From positions 3,274,501 to 3,338,500 of the forward strand of contig BRXU01000009.1 in the NCBI GenBank assembly GCA_030267565.1: a stretch of 64,000 nucleotides of DNA, read 5' to 3'. Shown here piece by piece: positions 33,501 to 41,200 of the stretch (the stretch's first letter is position 1; every line of letters starts with the position of its first letter). Under the pieces are notes generated by a model, which had not been told where the DNA came from, searched no databases, and saw only the letters and a list, made by a program, of their open reading frames with translations. The translations under genes and the position numbers were made by a program. Source of the DNA: Pleodorina starrii (Eukaryota; Chlorophyta; Chlorophyceae; Chlamydomonadales; Volvocaceae).

Positions 33501-36500
33501 CACCAAGCTATCCGCGCACGGCTGCTCCTGCGGGGGGGCTGGACCCACCCTGACGGCTGCACCACAACAAAATCTCACACGTTCGGCGCCTAGGGCGCTC
33601 TGAGCACTGCTGACAATTCGCAACACGGCCTGCTGAGCCCTGACGTCGTCCGGCTCCCAATAAGCAATGATAAGCACCGGAAGGCTGTCGGGAATCGCTG
33701 CGCGCAGCTCGGCTGCGGTGACCTTGGTCACGTCTTGCGGAAGACCGATGAGCGCGGAGCCCCAGGCTGTTGGCGGAAAAAGGTCTCCGTGACGATCCGA
33801 CAGCTGCTGGAAACGGCGCAGCGCCAGGCCTCGAGCCTGCTCGCTGACGTCAGAATACAAATAGGACCGCACTGGCACGCCGCTGCGGAGGCAGGCCTCG
33901 AGCCCTGACGCCAATCCGCCCAGCGGCTCATACACAACCACACCCTCCCGCATGGCCTGATCATACCACTGGGCTGCAGCTGCCGCTGACGGTGATGGGG
34001 ACCCGGAGCGCGCCGAGCCCGCCGCTGCTTGACAGCGGCGTTTGCGTGTGGCGTTCCACTCTCGGGCCACGCTGCGCAGACCGTCTCGCTCAGCCTGTAC
34101 GTCCTCCGCCGGATCGCTGGGCGGTGGGAACGCCGCCTCGTAAGCCCAGCCATTCCAGCCAAACGCCATCTCCTCGGGAGACGGCAGAAAATCCTCGCAG
34201 AAGGGAGCGACCCTTGGGGCCGACAGAAGCGCGACGCTGAGAACCTCACAAGACTTGGCGCTTGACGCCAGGATAGCAGGGGTGACGGCGGTCTCGGCGG
34301 GATCATCGTCGATGCGGGCGCCGGAATCATCCACGGCGCTGGCGACGGGGTTGCGTGACAGCACGTCCGCGTTCTGATGCAGCACCCCGGGGCGATGCTC
34401 GACGGTGAAGTTGTACTCTTGGAGTACCAGAGCGAAGCGCGCGTACTGACCCGTCAAGCCCTCGGAGCTCATCAGGTACAGCAGCGGCTGGTGATCAGTG
34501 ACCAACCTGAAGGGCTTGTCGGCACCTATCAGGTGGTGCCGGAACATCTTCATCGCCCACACGGCCGCCAACATCTCGCCCTTGTACGAACTGTAATTCG
34601 CCTCATGCTTGTTCAGCGAACGGCTGATGCTCGCGCACATGTACTCGTTGCCGTTGTCGTCCAGCTGACCCAGCACCGCTGCGATGCCGCGATTGGAGAA
34701 GTCGGTGTGTAGAACCAACGGCTTGCTGTAGTCGATGCGACGCAGAACCACGTCCGGGCGCGAGATGATCTCCTTGAGAGACGCGTGCGCCTGCTCTTGC
34801 TCCGCACCCCACCTCCAGGGAACACCCGCCTTGAGCAGGTGGTTGAGGGGCGCGGCCAGCTTGCTCATCCGCGGGATGTAGCAGCGGTAGTAGTTGATAA
34901 AACCAAGCTGGGTGCGCAGCTCCGAGACGTTCTTGGGCGGGGGCAGCGCAAGGATCGCAGCGACCTTGGCGTGATGCGGCGAAATGCCAAACGAAGACAA
35001 ATTGTGACCCAAATACTCCACGACGTCGGCGCCGAAGATGGACTTGTCCGGGTGAGCGCGGAGCCCACACGCGTTGAGCACATCCAGCACACGAGCGACC
35101 GCCTCCACGTGCTCCTCAGCAGTGTCGGTGGCGATCAAAACATCATCAATAAAAGCAACGGCCCACTGATCCACCCCCCCCTTGCGCAGCTCGTAGTCCA
35201 TACGTCGCTGGAAGGCCGCGGACGCGTTCTTAAGACCGTAAGGCATGCGGGTGTAGGCGATTAGGCGGTTGCCGCACCAAAACGCCGTCTTGCCCTGATC
35301 ATCGGGATGGACAGGAATCTGCAGGAAGCCTTGCCGCATGTCCAGCTTGGAGAAGAAACGGGCCTTCCCTACCCGTTGAAAGATGTCCTCCGGACGATGC
35401 AGGCCGTACTTGTCCGGCTCCGTCACCTTGTTGACAGGCCGATAGTCCTGGGCCATACGTGCGGCGGTCCAGAGGCCTGAAGCCTCGTCCTTCTTGGCGG
35501 CGATGACGGGGTTGACCGCAGCAAGAGTAGGACCAGTCCACTCAACGCAAATGCCGGGCTTGAGCAGCTCGGCGGTCTTCTCACGAATGATCTCAGTCTC
35601 TTTGGGGCTGTAGCGGCGCGGGGACTGCACGACAGGCTTGGTGGCGGTCAGATTGAGCCGGAAAGGCCCCAGATCACCGCTGTAGCCTGGCATTTCATCC
35701 ATGCTGTAAGCAAAAGCCGAGCCCTTGCGGTCGCGTACCACCGCCTGAAGCCGCGCCTTGAGCGCAGGGTCGAAGTCGCGCGCGTTGCCCCAGATCCAGC
35801 CGCCATCCGCGTCCTTCTCGTAGAACTCATGAGCAGTCGCCGCCATACGCCCATCAAAAGAGTAGCTGTCAACCGCGGCTAACGCGCTGGCTTGGCCCGC
35901 GCCGCACGGGTGAGACGGGTCGGACTGCGCTTCCGCAAAGCTGACATTCGCGCCTTTCAAGGCGACACCAACTGCCCCTATCTGCCGCATGGCCTGGAGC
36001 CCTACCTCGCCGCAGTGGGAGCCTCCCGTGGCCCCGACGCCCGCTGAGAATGCGACCAGGAGCGCCGCGACGATGAAGAGCGAGAGCCACGCTGTCCACG
36101 TGCGTTTGGCGCTCACGATGGTGGTCGGCTGCCGCGTGACGCGCTTCTTGCGCTTGCCCTCGCGCCTCGGGCGCTCGGGCTCACTGTACACCACCTCCGC
36201 CTTGCTCAGTTGCCCGTAGAGTACCTCAGCGCCCTTGAGCACCTTGCTGTTGGCCCACGCGACGGGCCTGGTGAGGCTGCTCAGGAATCCGCTGGGCTCC
36301 CGGTTGCCTGGCTGCTGGTGATCGCTGCCGTCGGCCGGAGCCTGGGGCGAGGGAACGCCCTGGGCGCCTGGCGACCCGCTGCCGTTGGCCGAGCTGGTGC
36401 TGACACGCGGAGCCTGGGGCTCCGAACCGGAACAGGGCGATGGAGCGCCCACGACGCCGGGCGGCCCGCTGCCGTCGGCCGGGATGCCGCTGTCCGGACT

Positions 36501-36728
36501 GCCGCTGTGCTGCTGACTGCTGTTGCATCCCCCCCCCAGCTTCGTGTCGGTCGCCGAGCAGAAGCTGGTGCAGCAGGCAGCGGAGCAATTGACGAAAGCC
36601 GGGCGCACGCCTGGTGCGTTGCGCATGGGAACGGTTACCAGCAGGTCCGGGTGCTCCAGCAGGTTTGGCCTGAAGTGCAGCTGCGGCGACGGATACGTAG
36701 ACGGATACGTATTGCCAGTTAGCCACAT
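30564..36728 (-). CDS. Gypsy-type pol polyprotein with methyltransferase-like domain and PHD finger
   Basis: 2054 residues, single exon. In order: Ser/Pro/Gly-rich N-terminus; basic patch (186-212) and a hydrophobic, probably membrane-spanning segment (213-231); reverse transcriptase (~360-610) with catalytic D463 and FIDD D528/D529; RNase H (~665-790) with D676, E718 and D745; a DNMT3-like region (~929-1115); integrase H2C2 finger (H1370, H1375, C1405, C1408) and catalytic core D1437, D1497, E1532; a GPY/F-position segment (~1655-1715); a canonical C4HC3 PHD finger (C1736-C1780); and a possible Tudor-like strand set (~1835-1867). All RT, RNase H and integrase catalytic residues are present, so the enzyme could be active. 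No gag-type zinc knuckle and no aspartic protease motif were seen, either here or elsewhere in the element. The start lies in the terminal repeat; a later Met is possible. Confidence 0.96.
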   Translation of the reverse strand: MWLTGNTYPSTYPSPQLHFRPNLLEHPDLLVTVPMRNAPGVRPAFVNCSAACCTSFCSATDTKLGGGCNSSQQHSGSPDSGIPADGSGPPGVVGAPSPCSGSEPQAPRVSTSSANGSGSPGAQGVPSPQAPADGSDHQQPGNREPSGFLSSLTRPVAWANSKVLKGAEVLYGQLSKAEVVYSEPERPRREGKRKKRVTRQPTTIVSAKRTWTAWLSLFIVAALLVAFSAGVGATGGSHCGEVGLQAMRQIGAVGVALKGANVSFAEAQSDPSHPCGAGQASALAAVDSYSFDGRMAATAHEFYEKDADGGWIWGNARDFDPALKARLQAVVRDRKGSAFAYSMDEMPGYSGDLGPFRLNLTATKPVVQSPRRYSPKETEIIREKTAELLKPGICVEWTGPTLAAVNPVIAAKKDEASGLWTAARMAQDYRPVNKVTEPDKYGLHRPEDIFQRVGKARFFSKLDMRQGFLQIPVHPDDQGKTAFWCGNRLIAYTRMPYGLKNASAAFQRRMDYELRKGGVDQWAVAFIDDVLIATDTAEEHVEAVARVLDVLNACGLRAHPDKSIFGADVVEYLGHNLSSFGISPHHAKVAAILALPPPKNVSELRTQLGFINYYRCYIPRMSKLAAPLNHLLKAGVPWRWGAEQEQAHASLKEIISRPDVVLRRIDYSKPLVLHTDFSNRGIAAVLGQLDDNGNEYMCASISRSLNKHEANYSSYKGEMLAAVWAMKMFRHHLIGADKPFRLVTDHQPLLYLMSSEGLTGQYARFALVLQEYNFTVEHRPGVLHQNADVLSRNPVASAVDDSGARIDDDPAETAVTPAILASSAKSCEVLSVALLSAPRVAPFCEDFLPSPEEMAFGWNGWAYEAAFPPPSDPAEDVQAERDGLRSVAREWNATRKRRCQAAAGSARSGSPSPSAAAAAQWYDQAMREGVVVYEPLGGLASGLEACLRSGVPVRSYLYSDVSEQARGLALRRFQQLSDRHGDLFPPTAWGSALIGLPQDVTKVTAAELRAAIPDSLPVLIIAYWEPDDVRAQQAVLRIVSSAQSALGAERVRFCCGAAVRVGPAPPQEQPCADSLVCEAWGNPVLVDAARLGSGVHQLYRTWSNLTDMELLRETLSVATRPAGPSVQQRLLPGRAAPVAQQQLRPPFYASEAQGQPVNAVMHAAVSADSTGAAPSAACPVRDGASSVYTSLKLEESEVLLGFLQGSTESSRVSDQQRRALLASATDVCYLSSVIAVGRVLAAEATSALPAHIAAVNVSAPQPGASFCSALSQRGQAVPNEFVVFATGALDPEGGADAGPGLEPWADQNLLTLLQTGQLPQGLSEAEVKRVKRRSQRYRWQGEQLYVMGLDGRTRIVPRPAERGELVLKMHEQSGHWGVKRTVALLLHTYWWRGINNDVAETVRHCAACSRVRATFTARSGVLNPLPIGGLFYRWGVDLCGPFNTTAQGSRYVMVCVEHFSKFVVLVPLPSKHATETAFAFRQHILGRYGACAEVCTDQGSEWKGEFASCLQEALIDHRQTSANHPQANGLSERAVRSVKEALTKMANASGSYANWDEQLPSIMLGYNCSVQDSTKLCPYTIVHAVDPVIPPAIKDRFSPDLNLDNPEEVARSVLVRAAAVRKHMAIAGGNLSVAQHRDRLHYARLRGGGFDPTLRKVDIGDYVYYRNTTARSSLEADARPEILRVVETRPSGVVVLEGKCGGRLTAHVTHVAPCHLPITDEQVDPRLAKPPLTLACEVCRMPDSEEWMLLCDSCGTGWHTYCLRPPLEGVPQGTWICGHCQRKGITEQQVEARGAQRATSSLQPPPSLAKLQGAFAMRAHRSGRSRSKAEAGVVMYAGKIRNVHHFVIEYPDKTSELVSLKDLRPRLVVPGAQEPAAAASAVQPALPVVIDAQLAATASECAALAEVLDLGSALSVFAPVGLSEQTAGWVRQQGCVLRRGATGAGPAALTAGELARARENGVDVGVLMVENVVSDVGSVLELAAAHAREAAVARVPREYLWSAGEARLRWLRARQADGRLMIVPCATCIWLVLLASGKRRQGFIKRTIAPMPVF
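31389..31523 (-). other. PHD finger in the polyprotein
   Basis: C-x2-C-x11-C-x2-C-x4-H-x2-C-x14-C-x2-C, including CDSCGTGWHTYCLRPPL and WICGHC. This is a textbook C4HC3 PHD finger, a family that commonly reads histone H3 tails. It sits C-terminal of the integrase, where chromodomains sit in chromoviruses, which suggests chromatin targeting of integration. Confidence 0.92.
33384..33944 (-). other. DNMT3-like methyltransferase domain lacking the catalytic cysteine
   Basis: Residues ~929-1115 of the polyprotein. PLGGLASGLE fits motif I (FDGIATGL in DNMT3), YLYSDVSE fits motif II, QDVTKVT fits motif III (GDVRSVT), and NPVLVDAARL..VHQLYRTWSNL fits the late DNMT3 segment NPVMIDAKEV..HRARYFWGNL. 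At motif IV, where Pro-Cys should follow the hydrophobic strand, the sequence is VLIIAYWEPDD, and the ENV motif is also not visible. It is therefore probably a cofactor-binding or DNA-binding relic, not an active methyltransferase. Confidence 0.65.
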
Positions 36729-36761
36729 CAGCTGGTCGACGGCACCTTAGCTGGCGTGACA
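36711..36761 (-). repeat. Right terminal inverted repeat (51 bp)
   Basis: Exact reverse complement of 30417-30467. The start codon proposed for the polyprotein (36728) lies inside this repeat, so the first six residues, MWLTGN, are encoded by the terminus itself. Confidence 0.95.
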
Positions 36762-38280
36762 CTGAGACGGCACGAGGCTGGATGGCAGCCCTGCGGCGAG
36801 ACCACTCCCTCACGGACACTCGACGCGACCCCTCCCCCGACTGGACTTTCTTCGGGGGTGACCGGAATGCGACCAGCGACACCGGGTTGCTGGTACACAG
36901 GACATGTCAGCGACCCAAGCGATGTCACCGTCCACAGTCGCAGGGACGGTGGCTTGGCTGCACCGTCGGGTCTTTGCCAATGAATGAAACCGTTTTCCTA
37001 CCGGGTCCAAAAAAGGATCGTGGCGGATGTGATGGCGCTGAAGGGTCATATGGGTGGCGTCGCGCATGCCTCTCTCCCCGACTGAACTCGCCCCGCCACT
37101 CATGCCGCGTCCCGGCCCGCCCCATTGTCCTATATGAATGAGAGTGAGAGCCCGAGCGGGAGGCCCGTCTGCGCCCGCGCTTTGCTGCAGCGCGCGACGA
37201 GACAGGCGGGCGGGCAGGCAGGCAGGCGGGCCGGCAGCCTTTGTTCGGTGCCCAAAAGCGCATTCCCCGGGGCTCGCAGTCCTCCAACCCCGAGCTGCCG
37301 TTCGCGGCAGCTACCGGCGTTCCCGCGCCGCGCTGAGCTCCAGCCCCTTCACCCAACCCCCCCTTTCCCATGCCGTGCCCCTCTGTAACGCACGCCAATG
37401 TCGCGAACGGCCGCGGACACCGCCGTCTCATGTCCACCACTTCCATCATCCACAGCAATACTCCCTCGCCTATACCGCCTCGCAGCTCTCAGCTGCCAGC
37501 CCGGGGGAGGGACGGCCCGGTTGTGTACCTCCCTTTCCTCCCCGCTTTCCGCCTCTACCTCCGGACTGTCCTCCCTTTACGCCGCCGCCATCCACCTACC
37601 CTTAACACTAACGCAAACTCGAGCTCGCGAACCCTCCAGCCGACCGAAGCCCCCCAAAACAGACTCCGCACCGACAAACCAAATCTGGGGATCACTGCGC
37701 GTCCCACAACTCCTGAAACCACAACCCTTGAAACCGCCCGGGTGCGTCGTTTCACTTAAGGTAACAAAGCGCCACCCGCCGACCCGCGGGTCGTTCGATG
37801 CCTTGTCGCCCACGCGCCGCCGGGATGGGCAGGTGGACGCAGACGTGCCTTATGGACACAGAAGTGCCTTGGGGCCGGGAGAGGGACGCACCCACGTGTA
37901 TATGTGTGTGGGCCTTCCTGGCCTTCATTACTCACATTCCCGAGTTCGGGTGCCGCGCCCGTCGCCTCTCCCCCAACTGCCGCTAGCCGACGCGGCGGGG
38001 ACAACAGTACAGACAGGACCCACCTTCGCAAACCCAACCCAAGCCCAACCCAATCCAACCCTACCGCAACATCGTCATCTCAAGGCCAGCGAAGCGCGAA
38101 GGATGATGAGCCCCCAACGCTCAACGTTGGCGGCTGCGGTCAGCGGCACACGCCCTCCTCGGTGGCTGCTGCCTCTCATGTCGCGCCACGCCACCCAACG
38201 AGCCGCCGCCTCCAGCCCTCCACGTCAAGTGACGCTCACATCACACCACGTCACATCACGTTACGCCACGTCGCGTCACT
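36762..38280. other. Intergenic, no gene recognised
   Basis: 1.5 kb between the mobile element and the 3' end of ERO1. It begins with CTGA, matching the bases left of the foldback. Pyrimidine-rich stretches occur, but no exon or RNA gene is evident. Confidence 0.4.
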
Positions 38281-41200
38281 TCACGACACCGGGTCGCCCG
38301 TGGCCACCGCCAGCGGCGCCAGCTCCGCCCCCTCCTGAGCCTGGAGCTCGGCCGACAGCTGCCTGCGGGTGCGGTGAGCGGTGCGGTGCGGAGCGACCCA
38401 TGGGTCAATGGGTCAGTGGGTTGCCGCTTCCCGGGCGCAAACGATGACAGTGTGCGACCGGGTTCACACACCTGTTCTTCCCGTCTTTAACACCCCCACA
38501 GCCCACACACATACATTTCGCACCCCCCCACCCTCCCCCATTCCGCGCCTTACCCCCCCTGTCACCTTGCCAGCTTTGTAGCTTGCCGATTCGGACTGTC
38601 TTGAGAGTCTTACTTCCCCGCCCATTTCCCTTACCTCCCCCAACCCCACCGCCCTCCCTACGCGCGCACATACATACACACACAATCACGCAAATAAACA
38701 CACACACCCGCCCCCCCAACCCCACCTGTAGTACTCGATGCTTGCTGAGAACCTCTCCAGCAGATTGACCAGCGCGATGACCTCATTTCGCTCCAGAACC
38801 AGAGTGGACAGCGCGGGGGAGGTGGGCAGCGCACCCGAGCAGTCGGAGGAGCTGAACAGCACCTTGAGCGCGGTGGCCACACCTGAGGGGAAGGAGAGGG
38901 AGGGAGGGGGCGGGAGGGAGGGAGGGGGCGGGGGAGAGGTAGAGCGGGGGAGAGAGAGGGAGGGCGGGTGAGAGGGTGAGCGGGGGAGAGAGAGGGAGAA
39001 AGCCACACGCCCCCTCCGCACGCGCCTGGAGACGGACACCCAACCAGAGGCCTCAAAGCGCCTCAAAAGGGTGGGCGGGGGACCGCCACCAGGCAGATGG
39101 AAAGAACGACCCAACCCAACCCAACCCGCCGCCCTCCCCCTGATGCTCCTGGCTTCGGGTCCCGCTCCTCTCCACCGCCCGTCTCCGTCCCATCGCTGCG
39201 GTGTCTGTTTTCCTTACAACCCCCCCAACATACCCACCCACACACTCAGCACCCCCCTCACCCAGCGTCTGCAGCTTGCCCCACAGCTTGCACTTCTCGC
39301 AGCCCACGCAGTCCATGATGCGCGTGATGTTGACAAAGGCCGCCCGCAGCTCCTCCCGCAGCGCCAACCCGTCGCTGCCCTTCCACAGCCGCCCCTCGTC
39401 GAAGGGCATGGGGCAGGAGGAGCGCAGCTCGGGAAGCTCCACCTGCGGCGAGGAGGGGTCGGTTGGTTGGTTGCCAACCGCAAACTGAACAGACAGTTGA
39501 TTGTAGATGCGCTGTGAAAGCGGAGTTTTTGGGGTTGGGAACAGTCGCACGCCGGGGCACGAACGATGAAGCGGTGTTAGAGCGGGGTGGAGTGAGGTAA
39601 TGGGCCACTGTGGAGGGTTGGGGAGCGGGGGGGGGGGCCGCGGCGGCCGGAGCGAACCTGTCGCGGATATTGGGGGACGGGGATGCATCGTGGAAGTGCC
39701 GGGTTGGTAGCGCGGATTTCACCACCTTAACACCGGTTTTTTTCGATGAAATGGCGCATTCCGCTCTTTCAAATTTTTGGGTTTGCACACCCACGCATTC
39801 CACTCTTGCCCCTTCCTTTTGTGCGACGACGCCTTTCACCCTCCCGCCCTCCTCACAGTCCCCCCAACCCCCCCAAACCCCCCAGGCAACACCCCTTCCC
39901 CACTCCCTCCCCCACCCCCACCAGCTGCCGCGTCAGCGCCGCCGCCGCCGCGTCCTCCTCCGGCATTCCCGTGTCGTACTCGTACCGCGCCAGCAGCGGC
40001 GCCGCCTTCATGACCGCACGCAGCACAAACAGGTACGCAAAGTAGAGGTTCTCCACTCGGTGTCGCAGCGCCGGGGTGCCCAACCGCGCGCGGAAGTCCG
40101 TCAGATTGTGGCCCCACAGCCCCCGCTCCTCGTCGAGCAGGTAGTTGGCGGAGATGTGCGCGGAGATGGAGGCATGCATGCCGGAGATGAGGCGGTAGAA
40201 GACGCGCTTCTCGGGGCACAGCTGCTCCAGGGAGGGAGGGGGTGCGAGGGCGGAGGAGGAGGGGGAGGAGGGGGAAGGAGGCTGCTGCTGCTGTTGGAAG
40301 CAGCTCTGGGAGTAGATGGCGTTCCAGATGCGGTGCGCGTGCTCGCCGGCGTAACCTGTGACCCGTGGGTCGGGGAGGGAAGCGGGAGGAGGTGGAGCGG
40401 AGGGTAATTAAAACGGGAAGGGAGAGGAGGTGGAGGGGCGGGAGGAAGAGGAGGTGGGGCGGCACGGAGAGAGGAGAGGAGTCTTTTTTCTTACACCCCC
40501 ACACCCACGCCGCCCCGTCCCCCACACCGCGCCGCCTCTCCGCGCCCGCTGTGCGAACCTTTTACAAACCGCTCTCTCCTACCCACGCCTCGACCCACGC
40601 ACACCCACGGCCACCCAGCCCCGACCCCCCACCTACCCGTGTATCTCTCGGGGTTGATGAGCAGGTTGACGTACTGGTAGTCGTCACTGCCCTCCGGCTC
40701 GGCCATCCAGGGGTTGTTGAAGCCGCGCCAGCCCTGAGGGGGGCGGGGCCGGGGCCGGGGGGGGTTCAGGGAGTGGCCGGGGGGGGGGGGGCGGGGCCGG
40801 GTGTGTGTGTATGTGGGGAGGGGGAGAGCGAGTGGTCAAGAGTGGGGAGGAGTGAACAGGTGAATGAGCGGTGACTGGCGAGTGGTGGGCTGCGAGTGGT
40901 GAGTGGTGGGCGCGGAGCCGCAGTGGCGGCGGCCGCCGCGCAGACGCAGACGCACCAGGGAGGAGCGGCTGCGAGGCACGTGTGTGTGTGTGCGTGTCGG
41001 CCCCCACCCCCCCACCCCCTCTCCCCCCCGCCCCACCTTGAGGTTGATCAGCCGCACCGCCGTGTCCGGATCCACGGTGCTGTTGACCTGGCCTTCCCTC
41101 TCGGCGACGCCTGGGGGCCCGTGGAGGGCGGGAAGGGGAGGGGGAGGGCAGGGGCGCAGTAAGAAACACGACAGGGCAGGAGGGCGGCCAAACAAGAGAA

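Larger units (their letters stand above)
30417..36761 (-). mobile_element. TIR-flanked Gypsy-type element encoding RT, RNase H and integrase
   Basis: The 6345-bp element is bounded by perfect 51-bp terminal inverted repeats (30417-30467 and 36711-36761) beginning TGTCACGCCAGCTAAGG. No direct long terminal repeats were found at either end. It carries one uninterrupted 2054-codon frame. The intact frame and identical ends indicate recent insertion. Inverted ends of this length with a Gypsy-like integrase recall the Ginger DNA transposons, but Ginger elements lack reverse transcriptase and RNase H. The flank on the right is CTGA; the same four bases lie left of the adjoining foldback at 29388-29391. 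Confidence 0.85.

Noticed and set aside
29392..36761. Interpretation of the whole block as an ordinary LTR retrotransposon
   Set aside because: The sequence at the left end (CGATATGGCGTGACA type) does not recur in direct orientation at the right end; the only long terminal matches are inverted.
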